Shown here one piece after another: positions 24,514-32,851 of a stretch of DNA of 39,485 nt. The translations under genes were made by a program, and so were the position numbers. Source of the stretch: an uncultured Bacteroidales bacterium (lineage in GTDB: Bacteria; Bacteroidota; Bacteroidia; Bacteroidales; FEN-979). Under the pieces are notes generated by a model that saw only the letters and a program-made list of their open reading frames with translations, was not told where the DNA came from and did not search any database. How positions within the stretch are numbered: position 1 is the first letter of the stretch; each line of letters opens with the position of its first letter. The stretch covers positions 1 to 39,485 of the forward strand of contig CAIWXI010000053.1 of the NCBI GenBank assembly GCA_903916595.1, given 5' to 3'.

Positions 24514-25725
24514 TTACAAGTCGAGCAGATGAGTGAGCGGGTCTTCTCCGATCGCGAGCATTTTCAACGGATCCTCGATAAGTTCCTTCACCTTGATCAG
24601 AAAACCAACCGATTCGCGACCGTCGATTACGCGGTGGTCGTACGAAAGGGCAATATACATCATCGGTGCCACTACCACCTGCCGGTCAATTGCAACAGGC
24701 CTGTCCATGATCTTGTGCATACCAAGGATTGCACTCTGGGGTGGGTTCAGAATAGGAGTCGACATCAGGGAGCCGAAAACACCCCCGTTGGTAATGGTGA
24801 AAGTGCCGCCTTTCATTTCATCGATAGTGAGCTTATTCTCCCTGGCTTTCACGGCATATTCCTTTACTTTTTTCTCCAATGAAGCCAGACTTAGCGATTC
24901 AGCGTTGCGGATCACGGGAACCACCAGCCCTTTGGGTGCACTTACTGCAATGCCGATATCTACATACTTCGGACTTAGCAGTTCGTCCCCATCGATCATG
25001 CTGTTCACCTGCGGAAAATCCTGAAGTGCAATAGTAACAGCCTTTGCAAACATCGACATCAGCCCGATACCCACACCGTATTTTTGTTTGAATACTTCGC
25101 TGTACGTATCTTTCAGCTTAAGTGTAGCGGTCATGTTGATCTCGTTGAAGGTAGTGAGCATGGCGGTCTGGTTTTTGACGGCGACCAGCCTTTCTGCAAG
25201 TTTTAACCTCAGCGTGGTGAGTTTTTTTCTTTCTTCTTTTCTGGAATTGCCAAAGGCGGATGGCAGAACAGCGGTCTTCCTGCCTTTCACGAAATCCTCC
25301 ACATCAGAACGGGTAATTTTTTTACCCGGAAAAGCCTTTGATATTTCGGGTGCGTTCACTCCCTTTTCTTCGATGATCTTTCTTGCAAGAGGAGAGGCAT
25401 GCAGTTTATTCAGTTCTCCCGGATTGACCGGCGGCGTAATTTGTTTCGGTCTGGCATCTTCCGGTTTCTTTGGCTGTTTGCCTGAAGCTGCCGATGGTTC
25501 GATTATTGCAATTACCGCTCCAACAGCGACATCATCACCTTCGGCGGCTTTCAACCTAATGATCCCGTCTTCGGGCGCGGCCACGGGAAATGAAGCTTTG
25601 TCGGAGTCTATCTCAACTACTTCCTGGTCTTTCTCAACCTGCTCACCCTCGGCCACAAGCCATTTAGCCAACTGAACCTGGGTTATGGATTCACCCGGAC
25701 TGGGTACTTTGATCTCAATTGCCAT
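24514..25725 (-). CDS. sucB: Dihydrolipoyllysine succinyltransferase (2-oxoglutarate dehydrogenase E2)
   Basis: 403 residues. The N-terminal lipoyl domain has the acceptor lysine K43 in [12 protein letters not shown] linker rich in P, A and K (about 75-105) leads to the peripheral subunit-binding domain ([20 protein letters not shown] to [14 protein letters not shown]). The catalytic domain ends with [16 protein letters not shown], where H364 and D368 are the active-site pair. It moves succinyl groups to CoA in the TCA cycle. sucA lies upstream on the same strand, separated by 239 bp that hold a remnant of a T9SS tail. The E3 subunit is not in the window. Confidence 0.95.
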   Translation of the reverse strand: MAIEIKVPSPGESITQVQLAKWLVAEGEQVEKDQEVVEIDSDKASFPVAAPEDGIIRLKAAEGDDVAVGAVIAIIEPSAASGKQPKKPEDARPKQITPPVNPGELNKLHASPLARKIIEEKGVNAPEISKAFPGKKITRSDVEDFVKGRKTAVLPSAFGNSRKEERKKLTTLRLKLAERLVAVKNQTAMLTTFNEINMTATLKLKDTYSEVFKQKYGVGIGLMSMFAKAVTIALQDFPQVNSMIDGDELLSPKYVDIGIAVSAPKGLVVPVIRNAESLSLASLEKKVKEYAVKARENKLTIDEMKGGTFTITNGGVFGSLMSTPILNPPQSAILGMHKIMDRPVAIDRQVVVAPMMYIALSYDHRVIDGRESVGFLIKVKELIEDPLKMLAIGEDPLTHLLDL

Positions 25726-25777
25726 AAATTTTCTTATACTTCTCTCTGATATTTTTTTGATGCGTCAGACGAAGAGT

Positions 25778-25867
25778 TTAATTAATGATGATCTTCTGAT
25801 TTTTCAAAATAGTTTCATTCGTGATCAGTGTGATGAAATAGATACCTGTTTTAAGGTTTATGCTTAC
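25778..25867 (-). pseudogene. Remnant of a T9SS sorting tail between sucA and sucB
   Basis: About 29 codons on the minus strand read VSINLKTGIYFITLITNETI followed by LKNQKIIIN and a stop at 25778. SINLKTGIYFI...NQKIII is the typical last two strands of a type A T9SS C-terminal domain. Nothing upstream continues it: the sequence becomes T-rich and frameless. No passenger protein remains. It is too short for the usual ORF cut-off but the pattern is specific. Confidence 0.6.
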
Positions 25868-25964
25868 AGGGAGCAAACAAAAAAAAACGTAAAACCTTCT
25901 CAAAGCTTTTTTGTTTTTGAAATGCTAAGATAATACATAATGATGCTGATTCAAAGAAATAGAA

Positions 25965-28730
25965 TCATTTCTCGGCACAATGCAATCTGCAACTGCCATA
26001 TGCAAATTCACAAGTGCATTTACCGAGAGCTTTTTCAGCCAGAAGATTCTGCTGTACCTTATGAAGCTGAGATGAGCCTGTAGCAGGGCTTCCGCTGGGT
26101 GGCCGGGCAACAAAATCAAGTTTAAGTTTAGGGATATTTTGAATGATATAGTTCAGGGCGCCCATATTGGCAGGTTCTTCCTGAGCCCATTCGAAATGAT
26201 TCGCATTAGGATACATTGCAACGACTTCAGTCAGTCTTTTCTCAGGCAGGGGGTATAGCTGTTCGAGACGAATCACCGCCACGTTCTGTATTCCAAGCTG
26301 GCTGCGCTTTTCGATGATGTCGTAATACACTTTACCAGAGCAGAAGACCAGTTTGGTGACCATGTTTTTATCGACCATTGTATCGGCAATGACTTCCATG
26401 AAACCACCCTGAGTGAAATCTTTGATTTTTGAAACGCAAAGAGGATGCCTCAGAAGGCTCTTTGGAGTGAAAATCACCAGAGGTTTACGGAACCTGCGCA
26501 TAAGCTGCCTTCTTAGTATATGGAAGAGGTTGGCAGGTGTTGTGCAGTTTGCAATCTGCCAGTTATAATGGCCCGAAAGAGTAAGAAAACGTTCGAGCCT
26601 GGCGCTTGAATGTTCAGGACCCTGGCCTTCATAACCATGGGGCAAAAGCAGAACAAGCCCGTTCATGACTTTCCATTTATCCTCAGCGCTGCTTAAATAC
26701 TGGTCGATGATCACCTGGGTGCCGTTGTTGAAATCGCCGAACTGGGCTTCCCATATTGTAAGTCCTTCGGGGCTGGCGAAAGCAAAACCATATTCAAATC
26801 CCAGTACCCCGTATTCTGAAAGCAGGGAATTATACACCCTGAATGGCGGCTGGTTCTCACTGATATGATCAAGGGGGATGAACTTTTCTTCAGAATCTTC
26901 CACCGTAAGTACAGCATGACGGTGCGAAAACGTTCCCCGTTGCGAGTCCTGCCCGCTGATCCGCACCGGATGGCCTTCGCCCAGCAGGCTGCCATAAGCG
27001 AGTAGTTCGCCCATGGCCCAGTCGAGCCGGCCTTCACCTTCGAGCATAGCCTTTCGGTCATCCTGCAGCTTCACTATTTTACGGAAAAAATTCACGCCCG
27101 GGGGGAGAAAGGTCAGCTTATCGCCTATCTCCCTTAGAGTGGTCTCTGCTATGGCCGTGGAAGGGGAGCTGGTAAAATCTTCAGGTACAGCTCTGCGGAT
27201 GTCGTTCCACAGTGGGCCAAGGAAGGGAGTGATATCAGCTTTTTCGATGTTTTTCGACGACTGGAAAGCACGCTCAAGCGAGGCGTTTATTTCGCTTCGC
27301 ATCTCGGGAATGTCGAAATTTCCAGCTGTTCCTTCATCTTGCAGCTTCTGGATATAGATCTCCAGAGGATCGGGATGAGTTTCGATTATTTTATAGAGAA
27401 CAGGCTGTGTAAACCGGGGCTCATCGCTTTCGTTATGCCCGAATTTGCGATATCCCAAAAGGTCTATAAATACATCTTTATGGAACTGGTTCCGGAATTC
27501 CATGGCAAGCCTTACCGTATATACAACGGCTTCCACGTCATCGGCATTCACGTGGAATACCGGCGACTGGATAGTTTTGGCCACGTCGGTACAATACACG
27601 CTGGACCTTCCGTCGAGATAATTCGTAGTAAATCCGATCTGGTTATTGGTGACCAGGTGTATGGTTCCCCCGGTTTTATAGGCATCAAGGTCGGCCATCT
27701 GAGTGGTTTCATACACCACCCCCTGGCCCGATATGGAGGCATCGCCATGGATAAGAATGGGAACAAGCCTCGAGTTATCACCACCATAGGTGCGATCGAT
27801 TCGTCCTCGTGCAAGCCCTTCAACCACCGGGTCAACAGCTTCCAGATGAGAGGGGTTAGGGCAGAGCGTGAGGTTCAGCTGCTGCCCCCGGTTACCAGCT
27901 ACTGTGGTAGAAAAACCCAGGTGGTACTTTACATCACCCAACAGTTCGTCGTCGCTGTATTCCTTTCCTTCAAATTCAGAAAATATCTGGTCAAAGGGTT
28001 TGTGCATAATGTTTCCAAGCACGTTCAGTCTTCCGCGGTGAGCCATACCCAGTATAAATTCCGTGACCCCGAGTTCCGCACCTTTACCGATTACTGCGTC
28101 CAGGGCAGGAATCAGAGATTCAACGCCTTCAAGCGAGAAGCTCTTATGACCCGGGAACTTCTTGTGGATAAACTTTTCCATAAGCACCGCTTCGGCAAGT
28201 TTTCTGAGGATAAGGCCTTTTTCAGCAATAGAGAAAGCCGGAGTGTTTTGTCCTGGCTCCATTTTCGAGATAAACCATTCTACCACTTCGGGTCTGCGGA
28301 TATAATAATATTCTATGCCAACTGATTCGCAATACGTTTTCTGCAGATGGGCGATGATGTCGCTGAGCTTCGCGTTACCCAGACCGAGTTCCTTGCCTGC
28401 CTGGAAATGCTTCAGCAGGTCGTCCTTATCAAGAGAAAAATTCTCTACGTCGAGGGTAGGACTATATTTTCGTCTGGTACGAACAGGGTTGGTCTTAGTA
28501 AAAAGGTGACCTCTCTGGCGGTAGGCCGTAATCAGGTTCATTACCTTGAATTCATTGGGATACAGGTATGCTTCACCTGCTTCGGCCTTATAATTTTTCT
28601 GACAGAATTCGAATCCTTCAAAGAATTTCTGCCATGATTCGTCGACCGATGCAGGATCTTCGCGGTATTTCTCAAAGAGTTCCTCCATCACAGCAGTGTC
28701 GAGGTTGTTGAGATATGAGAATGGGTCCAT
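25965..28730 (-). CDS. sucA: 2-oxoglutarate dehydrogenase E1
   Basis: 921 residues. This is the thiamine diphosphate enzyme that decarboxylates 2-oxoglutarate and succinylates the E2 lipoate. The N-terminus (MDPFSYLNNLDTAVMEELFE) and the block ITAYRQRGHLFTKTNPV are typical. LGMAHRGRLNVLGNIMHKPF, GDASISGQGVVYETTQMADL (from about 329) and TGGTIHLVTNNQIGF form the cofactor-binding part. GHEQS-type sequence GYEGQGPEHSSARLERFL is in the C-terminal domain. After KVQQNLLAEKALGK, where relatives usually end, it continues with 17 residues containing four cysteines (CTCEFAYGSCRLHC). The promoter box is at 28756-28763, with an 8-mer array behind it. Confidence 0.95.
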   Translation of the reverse strand: MDPFSYLNNLDTAVMEELFEKYREDPASVDESWQKFFEGFEFCQKNYKAEAGEAYLYPNEFKVMNLITAYRQRGHLFTKTNPVRTRRKYSPTLDVENFSLDKDDLLKHFQAGKELGLGNAKLSDIIAHLQKTYCESVGIEYYYIRRPEVVEWFISKMEPGQNTPAFSIAEKGLILRKLAEAVLMEKFIHKKFPGHKSFSLEGVESLIPALDAVIGKGAELGVTEFILGMAHRGRLNVLGNIMHKPFDQIFSEFEGKEYSDDELLGDVKYHLGFSTTVAGNRGQQLNLTLCPNPSHLEAVDPVVEGLARGRIDRTYGGDNSRLVPILIHGDASISGQGVVYETTQMADLDAYKTGGTIHLVTNNQIGFTTNYLDGRSSVYCTDVAKTIQSPVFHVNADDVEAVVYTVRLAMEFRNQFHKDVFIDLLGYRKFGHNESDEPRFTQPVLYKIIETHPDPLEIYIQKLQDEGTAGNFDIPEMRSEINASLERAFQSSKNIEKADITPFLGPLWNDIRRAVPEDFTSSPSTAIAETTLREIGDKLTFLPPGVNFFRKIVKLQDDRKAMLEGEGRLDWAMGELLAYGSLLGEGHPVRISGQDSQRGTFSHRHAVLTVEDSEEKFIPLDHISENQPPFRVYNSLLSEYGVLGFEYGFAFASPEGLTIWEAQFGDFNNGTQVIIDQYLSSAEDKWKVMNGLVLLLPHGYEGQGPEHSSARLERFLTLSGHYNWQIANCTTPANLFHILRRQLMRRFRKPLVIFTPKSLLRHPLCVSKIKDFTQGGFMEVIADTMVDKNMVTKLVFCSGKVYYDIIEKRSQLGIQNVAVIRLEQLYPLPEKRLTEVVAMYPNANHFEWAQEEPANMGALNYIIQNIPKLKLDFVARPPSGSPATGSSQLHKVQQNLLAEKALGKCTCEFAYGSCRLHCAEK

Positions 28731-28755
28731 GGGGTTCTTGTGCTAGATGTGAAGG

Positions 28756-28763
28756 CAAAGGTA
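28756..28763 (-). promoter_or_regulatory. Predicted -7 box of sucA
   Basis: The minus strand reads TACCTTTG, a full consensus match, 25 nt upstream of the sucA ATG. The -33 position falls inside the adjacent 8-mer array, which presents TTTC (28782-28785) at an 18-bp spacing in place of TTTG. Confidence 0.65.
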
Positions 28764-28768
28764 AACAA

Positions 28769-28816
28769 ATGGTGAAATGGTGAAATGGTGAAATGGTGAA
28801 ATGGTGAAATGGTGAA
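28769..28816. repeat. 8-mer tandem array ATGGTGAA, six perfect units, upstream of sucA
   Basis: Six identical copies of ATGGTGAA with no interruption. It begins 5 bp upstream of the sucA -7 box and ends 16 bp before the stop codon of the convergently read-through FG-GAP gene. The same word forms the array upstream of dsbD. Confidence 0.95.
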
Positions 28817-28832
28817 ATTTATCAGATAACCG

Positions 28833-30587
28833 TCATCTCTTCATGAACGTGCTATGATAGTCATGGGCGTTAGTCTGGATTCGTGCAAAATAAAGTCCTG
28901 ACGGAAGTTTTGAAACGTCGATGCCATCCGCCGTGTGGCAATTAATAATGAGGGTACCGCGGCTGTCATAGATCGAGACAGTTATATCGGCAGAAGCAGG
29001 ATTATTAATGAACAGCTTGTCGTTGCAGGGATTTGGATAGACCTTGAGTTCGGAATTACTGTTTTTAGGGATTCCGGTGGGGGTGAAGGCAAAGGACTGA
29101 ACGGGGGCGAACTCCGAAGGCATAAAGCCGTTGTCGATAGCCTGAACCCTCCAGTAATAGGTTCCCTGCTCAAGGCCGCTGATGGTCCAGCTGGTATCCT
29201 GGTTGGTATTGCCGGTGGAGGCAATTCTGCGGAATCCTGTTGAGCAGTCGGACATGGGGCTGAAAACATCGGCTGAATCGAGGCTGCTGCCAATAAGAAT
29301 GTTATACATCAGGCCTTGTTCCGGTGTTTCTGAATCGAAGGCTTTATTCCATCTGAGTGTTACAGAATTTCCGGTTTGCTGTACACTCAGGTTTGCAGGT
29401 TGAAGGGGAGGGGTGTTGGTGAAAAACAGGGTTGTGCCTGAAGTATTACGGTACAGACGGGTTGCGGTTTCGCCATAGGTATCGGTACCCGAGAGTAGCA
29501 GGTCGGTAAAGCCATCGTTATTATAATCGGCGAAGGCTGTTCCGCCAGCTGCAATACCGCTTATGTCGGTATACAGATTATTGAACATCATGCTGCCTTC
29601 ATTGTGATATAGCAGAGTGATGGCGCTTCCTCCGCAGGAAGTGATTTTTCCGTTGATAATAAAATCGGGCCGTCCGTCATTGTCGTAATCGGCAATATCC
29701 ATATTGGTTGAAAACGTGTTGAAGGTATAATTATCAATCATTTCAAACACATCATTGCCCATGTTTTTATAGATAAGGATATAGCTATAGGCGGTATCCA
29801 CGCCTGAGATCAGAAGATCCATATCGCCATCCATGTCAAGGTCGGCCCATTTCGAGCTGCCATAGCTGAGCCCGGGAATGCCTATGGGCTGAGTGCTGAC
29901 TTCAGTAAAAGCTCCATGGTCGTTTCGGAAAAGTTTCGACACATCACCAACGTCCACATGGCCGCAGATAAAAGCATCGGGCTGGCCGTCGTTGTTATAG
30001 TCGACCCAGTTGCAGGAGGCATTGGTCACAGCCGGAAGCGGAGCAGCGATATCTGAAAATGAAAGGGAGCCGTTATTGTGAAGTATCTTCGAGAGATTAT
30101 TACCGGCCATAAGGATATCGAGCCATCCGTCGTTATCATAATCGCCCCAGTGAGCCTGGCCGTTAGAAACTGCATAAGCGATAGTTACAGGAGCAGCGCT
30201 GAGAGAGCCGGCAGAGTTGGTAAGGATAAAGGCTTTTACATTGCTGTTGATATCCGTGCCGGTGATAAGCAGGTCAAGCCAGCCGTTATTATCGGCATCG
30301 CCCCATTCAACATTTCCGCTGGTGAGCTGGGGCAGGACAAAGCCTGAATTGGTAAATATGCCGTTATCGTTGCGGTACACGTATGCTTTGGGGATCAGGG
30401 CGCTATCGCCGCAGATGGCCACATCAAGGTCACCGTCATTGTCGTAATCGCCCCACGACACCCAGCTGTGAGCAAGGTTGGGCAGGCCCGCATCAGTCAC
30501 CAGGGAAAAAGGTTCCGTCTGGGCCTGCAGCTTGTTTGTAAGACAGGTAGACGCTAACAGCAATACAATGCTTAACAGTTTCCTCAT
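28833..30587 (-). CDS. Secreted FG-GAP/VCBS-repeat protein with Fn3 domain and T9SS sorting tail
   Basis: 584 residues. Signal peptide 1-22 (MRKLLSIVLLLASTCLTNKL). Residues about 30-390 are FG-GAP/VCBS-type repeats, each with a calcium-binding loop such as DYDNDGDLD, DADNNGWLD, DYDNDGWLD, DYNNDGQPD, DLDMDGDMD and DYNNDGFTD; they build a beta propeller. A fibronectin type III-like domain follows (about 397-505, PANLSVQQTGNSVTLRWNKA). The last 75 residues are a type A T9SS C-terminal domain (LKVYPNPCNDKLFI, SKLPSGLYFARI). It should be exported and attached to or released from the cell surface. The function is probably binding. It starts 5 bp after dsbD and is likely co-transcribed with it. Confidence 0.9.
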   Translation of the reverse strand: MRKLLSIVLLLASTCLTNKLQAQTEPFSLVTDAGLPNLAHSWVSWGDYDNDGDLDVAICGDSALIPKAYVYRNDNGIFTNSGFVLPQLTSGNVEWGDADNNGWLDLLITGTDINSNVKAFILTNSAGSLSAAPVTIAYAVSNGQAHWGDYDNDGWLDILMAGNNLSKILHNNGSLSFSDIAAPLPAVTNASCNWVDYNNDGQPDAFICGHVDVGDVSKLFRNDHGAFTEVSTQPIGIPGLSYGSSKWADLDMDGDMDLLISGVDTAYSYILIYKNMGNDVFEMIDNYTFNTFSTNMDIADYDNDGRPDFIINGKITSCGGSAITLLYHNEGSMMFNNLYTDISGIAAGGTAFADYNNDGFTDLLLSGTDTYGETATRLYRNTSGTTLFFTNTPPLQPANLSVQQTGNSVTLRWNKAFDSETPEQGLMYNILIGSSLDSADVFSPMSDCSTGFRRIASTGNTNQDTSWTISGLEQGTYYWRVQAIDNGFMPSEFAPVQSFAFTPTGIPKNSNSELKVYPNPCNDKLFINNPASADITVSIYDSRGTLIINCHTADGIDVSKLPSGLYFARIQTNAHDYHSTFMKR

Positions 30588-30592
30588 CCGGT

Positions 30593-32737
30593 TTATTCTT
30601 TTTGCTGTTTCTGAAAGTTCTCGAGCGCTCCATCAAGCCATTTCACAAACTCAGCCACTTTAAGGTTGTAGGCACGCGGCGGGGCCAGAAGGTTTCCCGA
30701 AGTGTCGAGAAGCACATAGTAAGGCTGGGAGTTGATATGGTATCTTGAGATTTGCAGGTCGGCATAGATTTTACCAATGGATTTCTTTACTTTGCCATCG
30801 TATTTGCTTGTAATCCATTCATTAGCAGGGAGCTTGGTTTTATCATCCACGTACAGTGCCGTGACAATAAATTTTTCGCGAAGCCTTTTAAGTACAGGAG
30901 GTGCCGACCAAACATTGGCTTCCATTTCGCGGCAATTCACGCAGCCATGGCCTGTGAAATCAATAAATATAGGTTTGTTGATTGTTTTCGCACATGAAAG
31001 AGCCTGTTTATAGTCGAAATAACCCTCGAGCCCATGGGGCAGTTTCAGAAAGCTGCCATACTTAGGTTCTTCACAAAGAGTGAATGGATTTTCGGCGGCA
31101 CCCCCTCTTCCTGCATTGGCTTTGACTTCTTCCCGTATGATGCGCGTAATATCGAAGTCTAGTGAAGTTTCGGGAGGCAGATAACCCGATAAGGCTTTCA
31201 GCGGTGCGCCAAACATACCGGGGATCATGTAAACCACAAATGAGAAAGTAACAATAGCCATGAGCAGCCTGGGAACGCTGATAAAAGGCAGGTCGGAATC
31301 ATGGTTGAATTTTAGTTTTCCAAGAAGATATAATCCCATCAGTGTGAAGGTAATGATCCACAGGGCAAGATAGACTTCACGGTCTAGTATATGCCAGTGG
31401 TAAGTCTGGTCGGCAATGCTCAGAAATTTAAGGCCCAGAGCGATTTCGATGAAGCCCAGAACGACCTTCACCGAGTTGAGCCATCCGCCCGATTTAGGCA
31501 GTCCCGACAACCAGGAAGGGAAGAAGGCAAATAGGGCAAAGGGCAGGGCGAAGGCCAGTGAAAAGCCAAGCATCCCGATGATGGGCTGAAGTATCTGGCC
31601 GCTGGCCGATTTCACGAGGATAGCGCCTACTATGGGGCCAGTGCAGGAGAAGGAGACCAGCACGAGGGTAAAGGCCATGAAAAATGCACCGGTATACCCG
31701 CCTTTGTCGGCCTGCTTATCGGCTTTGTTTACCAGCCAGCTGGGTAGAGTGATTTCGAACATGCCCAGGAAGGATGCGGCAAACACCATGAAAATCAGGA
31801 AGAAAAACACGTTGGGTATCCAGTGAGTGCTCAGGAAATTTGCAAAATTAGCCCCAAGAGTGACGGCAACAATGGTGCCGATAACGGTATAAATTACAAT
31901 GATTGAAAGGCCGTAAACTATAGCCTGCATATGACCTTTACCTTTGCTTTCGCCGCCTTTCATGAAAAAGGTAACGGTCATGGGGATCATCGGAAATACG
32001 CAGGGAGTCACAATCGCTGCAAGGCCGGCAAGGAAGCTGATGAGGAAAAAGAAAAGCAGTGAATCGTTTGCCCCGGTTCCGGGCTCACTGGAGCTGAACT
32101 GGCCTATGGTGGTACTGTCTTTTGTCGCACTGCAGCAGGTCTTGGTACCGGTCGTCTTGCAGGTGTCGGGAGTTGTTGTGGCTACGGCTGATGTTGCTGT
32201 GTTCACGGCGGATGTTGTGCCTGGTTCGGCCGGCGTGGGTTTTTCATTCTGAGCCTGCACAACTCCGGAGGCTTCAGGATTCCCCTTGACCGCAAACCCG
32301 AACTCGGTTTCTGTAGGGGCTATACAGGAACGGTCGTTGCAGCACATGAAATATACGCTGCCTTTGATCGTAAAATCTTTTTTTGAAAGGATCTTTATTT
32401 TCTGTTTGAAAATGGCTTTATCAGGGAAATAGGTCAGCACCATATTGTTCATCTGGGGGTCTTTTTCCTTTACGCCTTTAGGCTCAGCAACTTTTCCTAT
32501 AAGTTCATAATCCGGGCTTTTCGTGAAGGTGAATTCAGTGGCCACGGGTCCATCGGGAATAACTTCCTGTGAATAGGTATGCCATCCTCTGTCGGAATTT
32601 GAGATCAGCAGGAGAGTAGCCTCACCGGGTGTTGTCTGTTCAAGCCTAAACGACCATTTTACCGGCTCAAGGACCTGGGAGAATGCAAGTGCCGGCAGCA
32701 AGGCCAGTGCGAAAAGAAGAAGAGGGATTTTTTTCAT
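30593..32737 (-). CDS. dsbD: Thiol:disulfide interchange protein DsbD
   Basis: 714 residues from the ATG at 32737, where the signal peptide MKKIPLLLFALALLPALAFS begins; an in-frame start 30 bp upstream would overlap the promoter. The N-terminal periplasmic domain (22-155) carries C132, C133 and C138. A Thr/Ala-rich linker contains C193, C201 and C202. Eight membrane helices follow, with the electron-carrying cysteines C246 (VTPCVFPMIP) and C365 (FSCTGPIVGA). The C-terminal thioredoxin-like domain has GHGCVNCREME (C599, C602). It moves electrons from cytoplasmic thioredoxin to periplasmic proteins. The domain order is complete. Confidence 0.94.
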   Translation of the reverse strand: MKKIPLLLFALALLPALAFSQVLEPVKWSFRLEQTTPGEATLLLISNSDRGWHTYSQEVIPDGPVATEFTFTKSPDYELIGKVAEPKGVKEKDPQMNNMVLTYFPDKAIFKQKIKILSKKDFTIKGSVYFMCCNDRSCIAPTETEFGFAVKGNPEASGVVQAQNEKPTPAEPGTTSAVNTATSAVATTTPDTCKTTGTKTCCSATKDSTTIGQFSSSEPGTGANDSLLFFFLISFLAGLAAIVTPCVFPMIPMTVTFFMKGGESKGKGHMQAIVYGLSIIVIYTVIGTIVAVTLGANFANFLSTHWIPNVFFFLIFMVFAASFLGMFEITLPSWLVNKADKQADKGGYTGAFFMAFTLVLVSFSCTGPIVGAILVKSASGQILQPIIGMLGFSLAFALPFALFAFFPSWLSGLPKSGGWLNSVKVVLGFIEIALGLKFLSIADQTYHWHILDREVYLALWIITFTLMGLYLLGKLKFNHDSDLPFISVPRLLMAIVTFSFVVYMIPGMFGAPLKALSGYLPPETSLDFDITRIIREEVKANAGRGGAAENPFTLCEEPKYGSFLKLPHGLEGYFDYKQALSCAKTINKPIFIDFTGHGCVNCREMEANVWSAPPVLKRLREKFIVTALYVDDKTKLPANEWITSKYDGKVKKSIGKIYADLQISRYHINSQPYYVLLDTSGNLLAPPRAYNLKVAEFVKWLDGALENFQKQQKE

Positions 32738-32764
32738 GGTTTCCCGGTTGGGTATGTTAGGGTA

Positions 32765-32772
32765 CAAAGGTA
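32765..32772 (-). promoter_or_regulatory. Predicted -7 box of dsbD
   Basis: TACCTTTG on the minus strand, identical to the sucA box, 27 nt upstream of the dsbD ATG at 32737. The array behind it provides TTTC (32792-32795) at a 19-bp spacing, the position of the -33 element. Confidence 0.65.
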
Positions 32773-32778
32773 AGCGAA

Positions 32779-32810
32779 ATGGTGAAATGGTGAAATGGTG
32801 AAATGGTGAA
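32779..32810. repeat. 8-mer tandem array ATGGTGAA, four perfect units, upstream of dsbD
   Basis: Four identical copies, starting 6 bp upstream of the dsbD -7 box. The word and its placement are the same as upstream of sucA, 4 kb away. Confidence 0.95.
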
Positions 32811-32816
32811 ATAAAT

Positions 32817-32851
32817 CGAATATCAGATATCTGCCATCAGACATCAGTCAT
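32817..32851. repeat. Degenerate heptamer array overlapping the tilS stop codon
   Basis: On the minus strand five 7-bp units follow each other: ATGACTG, ATGTCTG, ATGGCAG, ATATCTG, ATATTCG. The first two encode the last TilS residues (MTDV) and its stop, so the repeat has entered the coding end. Confidence 0.6.

Noticed and set aside
24121-24882. Plus-strand 253-codon frame across nadB and sucB
   Set aside because: Spans the junction of two clear minus-strand genes and shows no family features.
25865-25930. Terminator after sucA
   Set aside because: The T- and A-rich stretch has no stem of useful length that I could pair.
27339-28325. Plus-strand 328-codon frame inside sucA
   Set aside because: Antisense shadow of sucA, which carries all E1 motifs; long antisense frames are common in this codon usage.
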